This document shows, piece by piece, positions 1 to 9,019 of a stretch of DNA of 64,000 nt. The notes under the pieces were generated by a model. That model ran no database searches. It was not told the origin of the DNA and saw nothing but the letters and a program-made list of their open reading frames with translations. The stretch comes from Bacteroidota bacterium (GTDB lineage: Bacteria; Bacteroidota; Bacteroidia; Sphingobacteriales; Sphingobacteriaceae): positions 62,001-126,000 of the forward strand of contig JAMFRP010000018.1 of assembly GCA_026224775.1 (NCBI GenBank). Reading direction: 5' to 3'. The first letter of the stretch is position 1, and each line of letters begins with the position of its first letter. The translations under genes were made by a program, and so were the position numbers.

Positions 1-757
1 TCAGCGCCGTTGTACCATTCAATGCTTCCTCCGCCGTTACGCCCAGTTCATTATAGATCATCCGCTTGCGCGATACACCCACCAAAACCGGCAACTGTAG
101 CACATTAAAATCCTGTAAACGCTTCATCAGCGTATAGCTATGTTCTGCTTTCTTGGCGAAACCAAAACCGGGGTCTATGATCACATCCTTCACCCCCAGT
201 TGTTTCAGCTGATGATACTTCTTCACAAAATAATCAAACACCTCATCAAACACATCCGCATACTCCGCCTGCTGAACCATGTTTTGCGGTGTACCTTTCA
301 TGTGCATTAAAATATATGGAACCTGCAACTTGGCAATGGTCGCAAACATGCCGCTATCCAATTCCCCGCCCGAAATATCATTAATAATATGCGCCCCGGC
401 GCTAACAGCCGCCTCCGCAACCGAAGCCCGAAAGGTATCTATCGATAAAACCGCATCCGGGTAAACGGTCAAAATAGTCTCAACAGCAGGCAAAAGCCTA
501 TCCATTTCTTCCTGTGCCGATATATCCGCAGCGCCCGGGCGCGAGGAGTATGCACCCAGGTCTAAAAAAGTGGCGCCATCCGCCAGCATCTTGCCCGCCT
601 GCTCCAATACGGCATCAACATTCTGTTTGCGGCTGCCCGCGAAAAAAGAATCTGGCGTCAGGTTAATTATCCCCATTACTTTGGGGCGGCTTAAATCTAT
701 CAATTTACCGCCCGCGTTTAGGGTAACCTTTTTATGAAAAAACGTATCTTTAGCCAC
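1..757 (-). CDS. folP: Dihydropteroate synthase, 3' end cut by window edge
   Basis: Condenses p-aminobenzoate with the dihydropterin pyrophosphate to make dihydropteroate in cytoplasmic folate synthesis. The translation has the family signature MGIINLTPDSF near residue 28, followed by GAYSSRPGA, SIDTFRA, INDISGG and DPGFGFAK, in the order expected for the TIM-barrel enzyme. About 252 residues are visible and the family is near 280, so roughly 30 C-terminal residues lie outside the window. I chose the GTG at 757 because related Bacteroidota enzymes carry a short N-terminal extension; an in-frame ATG at 676 would begin directly at the signature. It is divergent from the DUF1599 gene across a 72-base gap. 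Confidence 0.93.
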   Translation of the reverse strand, partial: MAKDTFFHKKVTLNAGGKLIDLSRPKVMGIINLTPDSFFAGSRKQNVDAVLEQAGKMLADGATFLDLGAYSSRPGAADISAQEEMDRLLPAVETILTVYPDAVLSIDTFRASVAEAAVSAGAHIINDISGGELDSGMFATIAKLQVPYILMHMKGTPQNMVQQAEYADVFDEVFDYFVKKYHQLKQLGVKDVIIDPGFGFAKKAEHSYTLMKRLQDFNVLQLPVLVGVSRKRMIYNELGVTAEEALNGTTAL

Positions 758-829
758 AGATTTTTTTGTTGTAAAGGTAAAACATCTTTATAAATTAACA
801 GCGGCAACAAACCCACATATTACAATACT

Positions 830-1372
830 TTGAGCAATACATCTATAGAGTACGACGCGGTAATAAATACCTGTAAGGGGCTTTTCATTAAAAAAACCCA
901 CGACTACGGCACGGCATGGCGCATCCTTCGCCCTGAATCCATAACCGACCAGATTTTTATCAAAGCGCAGCGTATCCGCACCCTCGAAGAAAAAAAAGTA
1001 TCCAAGGTTGATGAAGACATCACCAGCGAATACATTGGCATCGTAAACTATTGTGTTATCGCCATGATGCAGCTGGAATCAACTGCCGAGACGCCTTTAG
1101 AAATACCGGCAGAACAGGCAGGTGCCCTGTTTGATGCGAAAGTGAAGGAAACCAAGGAACTTATGTCGGCCAAAAACCATGATTACGGCGAGGCCTGGCG
1201 CGATATGCGCATCAGCTCCTTAACCGATCTGATTTTGATGAAACTGCTGCGTGTAAAGCAAATTGAAGATAATAAAGGCCAAACCCTCGCATCCGAAGGC
1301 ATAAAAGCCAATTATCAGGACATGCTAAACTATGCTGTTTTTGCGTTAATAAAACTTACACCGGCTCCTTAA
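830..1372 (+). CDS. DUF1599 domain protein, duplicated domain
   Basis: A 180-residue cytoplasmic protein of unknown function that I recognise as a DUF1599 family member. It consists of two copies of one unit: the first half has KTHDYGTAWRILRPESITDQ and the second has KNHDYGEAWRDMRISSLTDL, each followed by a basic helix (KAQRIRTLEE / KLLRVKQIED) and an N-Y-containing helix. The HDYG..W..R pattern resembles the helical fold of all-alpha nucleotide pyrophosphatase-like proteins, but that is inference. The start is TTG at 830; no upstream ATG fits. It lies 18 bases before the BT_3928-like gene and is probably cotranscribed with it. Confidence 0.85.
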   Translation: MSNTSIEYDAVINTCKGLFIKKTHDYGTAWRILRPESITDQIFIKAQRIRTLEEKKVSKVDEDITSEYIGIVNYCVIAMMQLESTAETPLEIPAEQAGALFDAKVKETKELMSAKNHDYGEAWRDMRISSLTDLILMKLLRVKQIEDNKGQTLASEGIKANYQDMLNYAVFALIKLTPAP

Positions 1373-1390
1373 TAATATAGGCACAATATC

Positions 1391-2563
1391 ATGGCAAAAA
1401 CTAAATCGGGCAGTAATTCTTCAATCATCTGGGTATCGCGCATATTTGTAGGGCTACTGTTTATTTTTTCGGGGTTGATAAAGGCTAACGACCCGCTTGG
1501 TTTTTCCTATAAACTGGAAGAGTACTTCGAGGTTTTCCATATCACTTTTTTAAATGACCTTGCCCTTAGCCTTGCCATTGTTCTATGTGCATTGGAAATG
1601 ATATTGGGTTTTGCCTTATTAATCGGCGTCCGCGCCAAACAAGTAGCCTGGGGATTGCTATTGCTGATTATTTTCTTTGCCTTTTTAACGTTCTATTCTG
1701 CTGCATTTAAAGTGGTAACTACTTGCGGCTGTTTTGGCGATGCGATTGTGCTAACCCCGTGGCAGTCGTTCAGCAAGGATCTGGTTTTATTACTGCTGAT
1801 CATTGTCCTATTCCGCAACCGCGACAGTATCAACCCGCTATTCAAACCCAAGACAGGCGATTCTGCGTTAATGATAGCCACCGTTGTTGCTTTAGGCGTT
1901 GGATTTTACACCTACAATTATTTGCCGGTACTGGATTTTCTGCCCTATAAAGTTGGCGTTAACATCCCCGATGAGATGAGGATCCCACCCGGTGCCCCAA
2001 CAGATGAATACGAAGAGATTTACCAGCTTAAAAATAAAACTACCGGTGCCACCAAATCGATGAACGATAAGGAGTATATCAAAAGCAACATCTGGAAAGA
2101 TGCCAACTGGCAGATCATTGGCACACCGGAATCTCGCCTGGTTAAAAAGGGGTTCACCCCAAAAATTCAGGATCTTTCCATCCAGGATGCTCAGCGAAAC
2201 GATTATACCAAGGAACTGTTATCAAATCCATTCTATAGCTTAGTCATCGTAACCGACGATCTGCATAAAGCAAACCTGACCGCCCTAAGCAGCCTCAACG
2301 CGCTTTGCATCAACCTGATTCAGAATTACAATATGCGCACCATCCTGCTTACTTCAAATTCCGCTGCCGATGCCGAAGCTTTTGCCAAAGCGCATCATTT
2401 GGTTAGCGAAATTTATTATGTAGATGGTGTGCCGCTAAAATCAATGGTACGGGCAAATCCGGGTGTAATATTGCTGAAGAACGGTACTATCGTGAACAAA
2501 TGGCATTATCATACTGTACCAACTTACGATGAATTGGTAAAACAATATCTGCAACAACAATGA
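1391..2563 (+). CDS. BT_3928-like DoxX/MauE-type membrane protein
   Basis: A 390-residue inner-membrane protein of the family named after Bacteroides BT_3928. The N-terminal ~150 residues form a DoxX/MauE-like four-helix membrane domain: it opens with RIFVGLLFIFSGLIKANDP, and a CGCFGD motif sits just after the third helix, as in MauE-like proteins linked to disulfide chemistry. A further helix near residue 155-175 precedes a soluble C-terminal region of about 200 residues that looks thioredoxin-fold-like (SLVIVTDDL..ANL) but lacks a CxxC. The substrate is unknown. It is tightly packed between the DUF1599 gene and the ABC permease (one base gap), which suggests one operon. Confidence 0.8.
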   Translation: MAKTKSGSNSSIIWVSRIFVGLLFIFSGLIKANDPLGFSYKLEEYFEVFHITFLNDLALSLAIVLCALEMILGFALLIGVRAKQVAWGLLLLIIFFAFLTFYSAAFKVVTTCGCFGDAIVLTPWQSFSKDLVLLLLIIVLFRNRDSINPLFKPKTGDSALMIATVVALGVGFYTYNYLPVLDFLPYKVGVNIPDEMRIPPGAPTDEYEEIYQLKNKTTGATKSMNDKEYIKSNIWKDANWQIIGTPESRLVKKGFTPKIQDLSIQDAQRNDYTKELLSNPFYSLVIVTDDLHKANLTALSSLNALCINLIQNYNMRTILLTSNSAADAEAFAKAHHLVSEIYYVDGVPLKSMVRANPGVILLKNGTIVNKWHYHTVPTYDELVKQYLQQQ

Positions 2564-2564
2564 T

Positions 2565-3623
2565 ATGATTACCTACCTGCTGCGTAAACTGGTATATGGG
2601 CTCGCGGTAATGCTGGGTATTGTGGTGGTGGTATTTTTTCTGTTCAACATCCTGCCCGTTGATCCCGCCCGCATGACGCAGGGCCAGCGTGCCGATGTGC
2701 AATCCCTGCAAGCCGTACGCAAAGAATTTGGTTTGGATAAACCCATCCCCGTGCAGTTCGCTTATTATTTGAACGATCTCTCGCCTATCGGCATCCACGC
2801 TAATACGCCGGAAGAGCAGCAGCGCTATCATTATATACGATTATTCCCGGTTTCATCCACTAAGGTTATCGCCCTAAAATGGCCTTACCTCCGGCGTTCC
2901 TACCAAACCCGCAAGGATGTAACCTCACTTTTGATAGAAGTTGTACCTAACACACTTGTACTGGCAACCACCGCCATGCTATTTGCCATCATCATCGGCG
3001 GCTTTTTAGGCATCATCAGCGCGGTACATCAAAATACATGGATCGACAGGCTGGCGGTTGGCTTTTCAACCCTGGGCATATCCGCACCATCCTTCTTCGC
3101 AGGTATCATCATCGCCTGGATCTTCGGTTTTGTGCTGAGTAAATATACGGGGCTCAATATGTCGGGTAGTTTATATAGTTATGATCCCTTTCGGGGAGAA
3201 GTGCTCACATTAAAGAATCTGGTTCTGCCTATGATCACCCTTGGCCTGCGCCCGCTTGCTATCATCGTACAATTAACCCGCAGCGCCATGCTGGATGTTT
3301 TGGGTCAGGATTACATCCGCACCGCCAAAGCAAAGGGGTTAAGCGATAACGCCATCATTTATCGCCATGCGTTAAAAAACGCGCTTAACCCGGTAGTGAC
3401 CGCAGTGGCTAACTGGTTCGCTGGTTTAATGGCGGGTTCCTTTTTTGTGGAATATGTGTTTGGTTACAACGGCTTAGGCAAAACTACGGTGGATGCGCTC
3501 GAGATGTCGGACTTCCCCGTAGTAATGGGTTCCATACTTTTTATCGCATTTATTTTTGTGGTGATCAATATTTTGGTAGATGTTGCTTATGTTTGGATCG
3601 ACCCAAGAGTGAAGCTTGGTTAG
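2565..3623 (+). CDS. ABC transporter permease, DppB/OppB type
   Basis: Inner-membrane channel subunit of a peptide/nickel-type ABC importer. Of 352 residues, the N-terminal signature (LRKLVYGLAVMLGIVVVVFFLFNILPVDPA) is split here into its helix at residues 5-28 and the conserved DPA that follows. The C-terminal half carries the permease coupling (EAA) loop, DYIRTAKAKGLSDNAIIYRHALKNA, around residues 243-267. About six membrane segments are visible. Between residues 75 and 125 there is a periplasmic insert longer than in the enterobacterial proteins. No ATPase, second permease or binding protein is nearby, so it is an orphan whose partners must be elsewhere. ATG at 2565 follows the previous stop by one base. 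Confidence 0.88.
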   Translation: MITYLLRKLVYGLAVMLGIVVVVFFLFNILPVDPARMTQGQRADVQSLQAVRKEFGLDKPIPVQFAYYLNDLSPIGIHANTPEEQQRYHYIRLFPVSSTKVIALKWPYLRRSYQTRKDVTSLLIEVVPNTLVLATTAMLFAIIIGGFLGIISAVHQNTWIDRLAVGFSTLGISAPSFFAGIIIAWIFGFVLSKYTGLNMSGSLYSYDPFRGEVLTLKNLVLPMITLGLRPLAIIVQLTRSAMLDVLGQDYIRTAKAKGLSDNAIIYRHALKNALNPVVTAVANWFAGLMAGSFFVEYVFGYNGLGKTTVDALEMSDFPVVMGSILFIAFIFVVINILVDVAYVWIDPRVKLG

Positions 3624-3657
3624 ATGTAAATTTAAAACGAACACATATATAACAAAG

Positions 3658-3762
3658 CGTCATTGCGAGGAGCGTAGCGACGTGGCAATCCCCGATTTAC
3701 AGAGCGGTATTGCAAGTGGGATCTGCACAGTCGGGGATTGCCACGCTTCGCTCGCAATGACG
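3658..3762. repeat. REP-like palindromic repeat, cgtcattgcgag family
   Basis: An inverted repeat of about 105 bases. The left arm begins cgtcattgcgaggagcg and the right arm ends cgcttcgctcgcaatgacg; both contain ggcaatccccga or its complement. It sits between the permease stop and aroK. Related copies in this window are at 22033-22125, 26391 (left arm only), 38839-38905 and 62778-62860. Transcribed, it would fold into a long hairpin. Its right arm contains an in-frame ATG (3757) that makes the aroK open frame look longer than it is. Confidence 0.85.
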
Positions 3763-3780
3763 ATAAAAATAGATATAGAA

Positions 3781-4308
3781 GTGAATAACGGTTCAAACAA
3801 ACCCAATTTGGTGTTTTTTATAGGATTTATGGGCTGCGGCAAAACCACCTGGAGCCGCAAACTGGCTACCCATCTGGGCTATGAGTTTGTCGATCTTGAC
3901 CACCTGCTGGAAGAACAATTAGGCATGACCATCGCTGAATATTTCTCCAGCTTTGGCGAAGACTCCTTCCGCAAATTAGAATCCGACATCCTGAAACAAA
4001 CCACATTCGCACATAATACCATCATCTCCACCGGCGGCGGCCTGCCTTGTTTTTTCGACCACATGGAGTGGATGAATACTAATGGCAAAACGGTCTACAT
4101 TAAATTATCACCCAAAACACTGGTCGACCGGCTAGAAAAAGGTAAAGCAAAACGCCCCTTGCTGCGCGATAAGCATGGCGACGAACTATTGAACTTTATT
4201 ACAGATAAATTAGCTGAACGCGAAGGGTTTTACCTGCAAGCCAGCCATATTATCGACGGTATAAGCCTGAGTGTAGAAGCTTTGGAAACACTTATACAGG
4301 ACAAATAA
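3781..4308 (+). CDS. aroK: Shikimate kinase
   Basis: Phosphorylates shikimate to shikimate 3-phosphate with ATP in aromatic amino acid synthesis. The protein has the Walker A GFMGCGKTT near residue 15, the substrate-binding aspartate in FVDLDHLLE, the arginine in FRKLES, the TGGG loop in ISTGGGLP, and the lid arginine in KRPLL; length is 175 residues, normal for AroK. The frame stays open upstream to 3616, but that part is encoded by a palindromic repeat and is not protein-like. I therefore start at GTG 3781, with ATG 3757 inside the repeat as the alternative. Confidence 0.92.
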   Translation: MNNGSNKPNLVFFIGFMGCGKTTWSRKLATHLGYEFVDLDHLLEEQLGMTIAEYFSSFGEDSFRKLESDILKQTTFAHNTIISTGGGLPCFFDHMEWMNTNGKTVYIKLSPKTLVDRLEKGKAKRPLLRDKHGDELLNFITDKLAEREGFYLQASHIIDGISLSVEALETLIQDK

Positions 4309-4388
4309 TTGCGCCGGGAGATAATATAATCCCTCTACTTTAAAATAACTTAGCTGAAACTATCTGTATTAAACGTTGTTGAGCTTTT

Positions 4389-4700
4389 ATGGACCATAAT
4401 GTATATTTACTAGCCACCGATCCTAAAAATTCTTGCCGGGACGTGATACATTCAAGGGATACCGCTTTAAAAATCAGGGTGTTTTGCCTTGACAATGAAA
4501 AGTTCACCGTAAACGAGAACGAAATACAGCTATTCGGCTACGCCGACCATAAATTATACGCTTTTGAAACCATTAACATTGTAGCCGAAGACGCGCTCGA
4601 TGTAGTAGGAGCCATCCAATGGTATGCCGACTACATTGGTGTTCCGGAAATGGAAATATTGCCTGATGATCCCAGGCATGGGCAGGATATTGCGATGTAA
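4389..4700 (+). CDS. Small hypothetical protein
   Basis: A 103-residue acidic soluble protein that I do not recognise. It starts with MDHNVYLLATDP and has no signal peptide or membrane segment. Codon use matches neighbouring genes, and there is no other candidate frame between aroK (80 bases upstream) and the hairpins at 4719-4767, so it is probably real. It reads like a small alpha/beta domain, with beta-like stretches (LKIRVFCLD, KLYAFETINIV) and a helix (DALDVVGAIQWYADYI). Function unknown. Confidence 0.6.
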   Translation: MDHNVYLLATDPKNSCRDVIHSRDTALKIRVFCLDNEKFTVNENEIQLFGYADHKLYAFETINIVAEDALDVVGAIQWYADYIGVPEMEILPDDPRHGQDIAM

Positions 4701-4718
4701 CCTTATCACACACATACT

Positions 4719-4767
4719 AGTTTCAGTCTTTGACTGAAACTCCGGATGAAGACAGTTTGCAACTGTC
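4719..4767. terminator. Two adjacent small hairpins between convergent genes
   Basis: The first hairpin, 4719-4741, has 10-base perfect arms (agtttcagtc / gactgaaact) around a 3-base loop. The second, 4751-4767, has 7-base arms (gacagtt / aactgtc) around tgc and runs into the stop codon of the minus-strand GH3-like gene. They lie between two convergent genes, so a bidirectional transcription end is plausible. No strong T-run follows either arm. The paired layout also resembles a dispersed palindromic unit. Confidence 0.5.
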
Positions 4768-6287
4768 TACCCCACCAGCTCCATCATCTTCAAAATACTA
4801 TCAATATACTCCCGGTTGTTGGCAAGGCGAGGCACCTTATTTTGGCCGCCCAGTTTGCCTTTTTCCTTCAGCCAATTAAAGAAAGTTCCCTCAGGAGCCC
4901 TACGCACCAGCGGACGGCGCAGCGCCATATCTTTAAACCGCTTGGCATCGTAATCCGAGTTGATGCGGCGCAGGGTTTCATCCAGCAGGTCAACAAAACG
5001 GTCAAACTCTGCGGGTTTTTGCTCAAATTCTATGATCCATTCATGCGCGCCGCATTCATCGCCATTAAAATAAACCGGCGCGGCGGTATAATCACGAATA
5101 ATAGCGCCTGTCTGACTACAAGCTTCAGCCAAAGCACGTTCCGCATTGTCGATGATCAGTTCCTCGCCAAAGGCATTAATAAAATGCTTGGTGCGCCCGG
5201 TAATTTGTATGCGGAAAGGTGAAAGTGAGGTAAATCGTATTGTATCACCAATCATATAGCGCCATAAACCTGCGTTGGTACTAATGATAAGCGCATAGTT
5301 CTTATCCAGCTGAACTTCATCAAGTGTAAGTGTTTTGGGGTTATCTTCGCCAATGTTTTCCAGCGGCAAAAACTCGTAGAAAATGCCATAATCCAGCATC
5401 AATAACATATCCCCCGAATCAAAGCTATCCTGTATACCAAAGAAGCCTTCGGAGGCATTATAAGTCTCCAGGTAATACATATCATCGTTCGGTATCAGTT
5501 TTTTAAACTGGTCGCGGTATGGGGTGAAATTAACTGCGCCATGAAAGTACAGTTCCAAATTTGGCCATACTTCCAATAAATTTTTCTTCCCGGTAATCTC
5601 CAATATTCGCTTAAACAGCAAAAGATTCCAGGTTGGCACACCGCTGATGCTGGTTACATTTACATCCTTGGTGGCGTAGGCCATTTTCTCTATCTTTTCC
5701 TCAAAGTTTTCTATCAGGGCGATGTCGAGGTGGGGGGTGCGATAAAATTCTGCCCACAATGGCAGATTTTTCATAATTACCGCCGATAGGTCACCGAACG
5801 ATGCATCAGGGTGCAGTTGATTAACCTGGTTGCTGCCGCCCAGTGTCAAACTTTTACCGGTAAAAATGCGGGCATCGGGCCTTTCGTTAAAATAAAGGGT
5901 TAACATATCCTTACCACCTTTAAAATGGCATTCCTCTAATGATTCATCACTTACCGGGATAAATTTACTGCGATCACTGGTTGTGCCAGACGATTTGGCA
6001 AACCAACGTATACCCGAATGCCAAAGCACATTCTGCTCGCCTTTAAGCATACGCTCAATATAAGGCTTCAGGGTATCGTAGTTTTGGATCGGCACCCGCT
6101 CCTTAAATTGCTCAAGCCTGCCAATACTTTTATATTGATAGAGCTTGCCCCATTCGGTTTGCTCCGCGCCCGAAATCAATTGTTCAAACCATTCCTCCTG
6201 TACCTCGTTAGGGTATTTCATAAAAAGCTCTATCTGGTGGATACGCTTTTTCATGAACCAGGTAAAAACGGAGTTAAAAATTGTCAT
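4767..6287 (-). CDS. GH3 auxin-responsive promoter-family acyl-adenylating protein
   Basis: A 506-residue member of the prokaryotic GH3 family, whose plant relatives conjugate amino acids to acyl acids through an acyl-adenylate. The N-terminal region carries the phosphate-binding loop SSGTTSDRSKFIPVS near residue 113, followed by ISGVPTW and YNASEGFFGIQD, then the hinge IGDTIRFTS and the small C-terminal domain with FGEELIIDNAE. Length is normal for bacterial members. The bacterial substrate is not known. It starts 6 bases after the lptB stop, so the two are very likely translated from one message; I recall GH3 next to lptB in other Bacteroidota. Confidence 0.88.
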   Translation of the reverse strand: MTIFNSVFTWFMKKRIHQIELFMKYPNEVQEEWFEQLISGAEQTEWGKLYQYKSIGRLEQFKERVPIQNYDTLKPYIERMLKGEQNVLWHSGIRWFAKSSGTTSDRSKFIPVSDESLEECHFKGGKDMLTLYFNERPDARIFTGKSLTLGGSNQVNQLHPDASFGDLSAVIMKNLPLWAEFYRTPHLDIALIENFEEKIEKMAYATKDVNVTSISGVPTWNLLLFKRILEITGKKNLLEVWPNLELYFHGAVNFTPYRDQFKKLIPNDDMYYLETYNASEGFFGIQDSFDSGDMLLMLDYGIFYEFLPLENIGEDNPKTLTLDEVQLDKNYALIISTNAGLWRYMIGDTIRFTSLSPFRIQITGRTKHFINAFGEELIIDNAERALAEACSQTGAIIRDYTAAPVYFNGDECGAHEWIIEFEQKPAEFDRFVDLLDETLRRINSDYDAKRFKDMALRRPLVRRAPEGTFFNWLKEKGKLGGQNKVPRLANNREYIDSILKMMELVG

Positions 6288-6293
6288 AGGTTT

Positions 6294-7034
6294 TTATTGG
6301 GCGAAGGTTTTTCTTTTCAGCACGAAGTTGGCACCCAGGTAAACCTTACGCACCATTTCATTAGCTGCAAGCACCTCTGGTTCACCCGATTCCAATATCT
6401 TTCCCTCAAACAGCAAATAAGCCCTGTCGGTAATCGACAAAGTTTCCTGCACATTGTGGTCGGTAATTAATATACCAATGTTGCGGTGTTTTAGTTTGGC
6501 AACCATAGCCTGTATTTCTTCTACCGCTATCGGGTCAACCCCGGCGAAAGGCTCATCCAGCAAAATAAAATTAGGCTCGGCGGCGAGGGCACGGGCAATC
6601 TCTGTACGGCGGCGCTCACCACCCGATAGCAAGTCGCCACGGTTTTTCCGTACCTTATGTAAACTGAACTCATCTATCAGCTCCTCCAGTTTCTCTCTCT
6701 GGCGTTCGCGGCTCATATCGCCCATCTCCAAAACCGCTTTTATATTATCTTCAACAGTAAGCTTTCTGAATACCGAAGCTTCCTGCGCCAAATAACCAAT
6801 GCCTTTTTTTGCACGACGATACATCGGGTCTGTAGTAATGTCCTGGTCATCCAAAAATATCTTGCCTTCGTTAGGTTTTATCAAACCCACAATCATGTAA
6901 AACGATGTTGTTTTACCCGCGCCATTCGGCCCTAATAACCCAACAATTTCGCCTTGCGACACATTAAAGGATACATCATTTACAACCGTACGCTGCTTAT
7001 ATTTTTTAAGTAGATTATCTGCTCTTAGGTTCAT
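6294..7034 (-). CDS. lptB: LPS export ABC transporter ATP-binding protein LptB
   Basis: Cytoplasmic ATPase of the LptBFG complex that extracts lipopolysaccharide from the inner membrane. The 246-residue sequence has Walker [10 protein letters not shown], the Q-loop in [17 protein letters not shown], the signature [15 protein letters not shown], Walker [14 protein letters not shown] and the switch histidine in LITDHNVQE. The combination of the Q-loop text and the SGGERRR signature is typical of LptB rather than of amino acid importers. LptF/LptG and the rest of the Lpt machinery are not in this window. The gene lies between recJ (upstream) and the GH3-like gene (6 bases downstream), all on the minus strand. 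Confidence 0.95.
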   Translation of the reverse strand: MNLRADNLLKKYKQRTVVNDVSFNVSQGEIVGLLGPNGAGKTTSFYMIVGLIKPNEGKIFLDDQDITTDPMYRRAKKGIGYLAQEASVFRKLTVEDNIKAVLEMGDMSRERQREKLEELIDEFSLHKVRKNRGDLLSGGERRRTEIARALAAEPNFILLDEPFAGVDPIAVEEIQAMVAKLKHRNIGILITDHNVQETLSITDRAYLLFEGKILESGEPEVLAANEMVRKVYLGANFVLKRKTFAQ

Positions 7035-7121
7035 AAACCCCCTCTAAATCTCCCCCGGTAGGGGAGACTTTATAATTATGTTATTAAAGCCCTCCCTACC
7101 GGGGAGGGTTTGGGTGGGGTT
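7035..7121. repeat. Palindromic C-rich intergenic repeat
   Basis: This element fills the gap between recJ and lptB. The left arm includes cccccggtaggggaga and the right arm ctccctaccggggaggg; the flanks add aaacccc and ggggtt. It belongs with 19565-19672 and 24819-24901, which share aacccc...ggggtt ends and internal cctccc/gggagg arms. In RNA it would form a strong hairpin between the two genes. Confidence 0.75.
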
Positions 7122-8817
7122 AAACCCTAATCCCTTTTACATTTAATTGTATAGAACGCTTATCGCGCCAAATATTTTCTTCGATTGTGTAACAAATATC
7201 AAAAGGTTTATCTTTTTTTATTTTATCCAAATATTCGCCATGGCTAAAAGCAATACAGTCAAACAGTTGCGATCCATCTTGCACCACAGTCATTTTCAAA
7301 TGCTTTTCGCCAACCAGTGTCGGATAGCCGCTAACATACACATTTTTACTTATGAAAACCGGCGACATGTTCTCCGGCCCAAACGGCGCGAACTGGTTGA
7401 GTATCCTGAAAAACTTGGCTTGTATTTGCTTTAGTTCGATTTCGGCATCAATGGCTATTTGTTGGATCAGTTGCTCTTCGGTTATGCTGGCGCTCACCAC
7501 TTCCTCAAATTTATCAATAAAAGCAGCTACGTTTTCGGGCGGCATGGTTAAGCCCGCGGCATATTTATGCCCGCCGAACTGGGTAAGCAACTCACTGCAA
7601 CCACATAAAGCTTCATATAAATCATAACCTAAAACAGACCGGGCTGAGCCTGCCACATGTCCGTTCGAACGGGTAAGAACCACGGTAGGGCGGTAATATT
7701 TTTCTGTTAAGCGCGAAGCCACAATGCCTATCACACCTTTATGCCAGTTCTCATTAAACACCACGGTTGATTTTCTGCCGATAAGTATCTCATCACCATC
7801 AATCATCGCTAATGCCTCGTCGGTAATCGACAAATCATGTCCCTTACGTTCAGTGTTTTTTATGTTGATCAGATCACTTTTTTCCTTGGCATGTTCCTCG
7901 TTACAGGCGCTCAGCAACTCAACCGAATGTTTGGCATCATCTATTCTTCCTGCCGCATTAATACGTGGGCCTAATAAAAATACAATATCCGATATAGTGT
8001 AATTGGTTGTTCTGCCTGCAACTTCCATCAATGTTTTTACACCAATGCAGGGGTTATTATTTATTTTATGCAGACCATAATAAGCCAGCACACGGTTTTC
8101 TCCGGTTATATGCACAATATCGCAGGCAATGCTTATCGCCACCAAATCAAAAAATTGGGTAACTTCTTCAAAAGGGATATTATTCTTTTCGGCGAATGCC
8201 TGTATCAGCTTAAATCCAATACCACAGCCGGATAATTCTTTGTAAGGATATTCACAATCCAACCGTTTAGGGTCGAGCACGGCAACAGCATCAGGTATAG
8301 TATCTCCGGGCGTATGGTGATCGCAAATAATAAAATCGATGCCCTTTTCATTAGCATAAGCAATCTTATCAACCGATTTAATACCGCAATCCAGCGCGAT
8401 GATCAGCGTATAGCCATGCTCAGCCGCGTAATCAATTCCCTGGGCGGATATGCCATAACCCTCTTTATATCTATCTGGGATATAATACTCTAAAAAGCGA
8501 TGGTATTTCTTAAAAAAACCATAAACAACAGCTACCGAAGTGGTCCCATCTACGTCATAATCGCCATAGATCATTACCTTTTCGTTCGCTTTTAATGCCT
8601 CTTCAATACGGTCGATGGCTTTCTCCATATCCTTCATCAGGAATGGGTCGTGCAGGTGCCTGTGATCGGGTCTGAAAAAATAGCGGGCATCATCAAAATT
8701 ATCTATACCCCGCTGTACCAGCAATTTGCTTAAAACCGGGTCGATAGTTAATGCGGCGGCCAACTGGTTTATGGTTTCCTCATCTGCATTCTCCTTTATC
8801 GACCACCGTTTTTGCAT
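7120..8817 (-). CDS. recJ: Single-stranded-DNA-specific 5'-3' exonuclease RecJ
   Basis: Degrades single-stranded DNA in recombination and mismatch repair. The 565-residue protein shows the DHH-family motifs in order: YGDYDVDGTTS near residue 84, LDCGIKS, CDHHTPG near residue 165, and GPRINAAGR in the DHH core. It then has GGHKYAAGL in the DHHA1 domain near residue 417, followed by the C-terminal OB-fold. Length matches the family. The start ATG 8817 gives MQKRWSIKE, a usual RecJ opening. It probably heads the minus-strand group recJ-lptB-GH3, although the palindromic repeat after its stop may separate the transcripts. Confidence 0.96.
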   Translation of the reverse strand: MQKRWSIKENADEETINQLAAALTIDPVLSKLLVQRGIDNFDDARYFFRPDHRHLHDPFLMKDMEKAIDRIEEALKANEKVMIYGDYDVDGTTSVAVVYGFFKKYHRFLEYYIPDRYKEGYGISAQGIDYAAEHGYTLIIALDCGIKSVDKIAYANEKGIDFIICDHHTPGDTIPDAVAVLDPKRLDCEYPYKELSGCGIGFKLIQAFAEKNNIPFEEVTQFFDLVAISIACDIVHITGENRVLAYYGLHKINNNPCIGVKTLMEVAGRTTNYTISDIVFLLGPRINAAGRIDDAKHSVELLSACNEEHAKEKSDLINIKNTERKGHDLSITDEALAMIDGDEILIGRKSTVVFNENWHKGVIGIVASRLTEKYYRPTVVLTRSNGHVAGSARSVLGYDLYEALCGCSELLTQFGGHKYAAGLTMPPENVAAFIDKFEEVVSASITEEQLIQQIAIDAEIELKQIQAKFFRILNQFAPFGPENMSPVFISKNVYVSGYPTLVGEKHLKMTVVQDGSQLFDCIAFSHGEYLDKIKKDKPFDICYTIEENIWRDKRSIQLNVKGIRV

Positions 8818-8849
8818 ATCTTTGTTGCTTAGACCAGTAAATATAACGG

Positions 8850-9006
8850 ATTTTTAGATGTGTAGATAAGCAAATGTGGGGATGTTTTGATATGCAGATA
8901 TGTGGATGTGCAAATGTGCCGATTAATAAAGAATGTATTAATTTGAAAATCACCCTAATATCAAATCATTATGTGCACATCCGCATATTTGCACATCCGC
9001 ACATAA
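8850..9006. repeat. Degenerate short-unit repeat (gatgtgcaaatgtg / cacatccgcatat)
   Basis: The left part repeats variants of gatgtg, gatatgcag and gatgtgcaaatgtg; the right part carries the complementary units (cacatccgcatatttgcacatccgcac shown here as cacatccgcatat then ttgcacatccgcac). The halves can pair over about 150 bases. The same vocabulary occurs at 10663-10812 and 50885-51007. Located between divergent recJ and the metallo-hydrolase gene. Function unknown; not CRISPR, since there are no uniform spacers. Confidence 0.65.
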
Positions 9007-9019
9007 AAACATATATAAC

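Noticed and set aside
4746..5222. 158-residue plus-strand open frame
   Set aside because: Lies antisense inside the well-supported GH3-like gene; its protein has no family resemblance.
8850..9006. CRISPR-like array
   Set aside because: Units are degenerate and inverted in two halves; no uniform repeats, spacers or cas genes.
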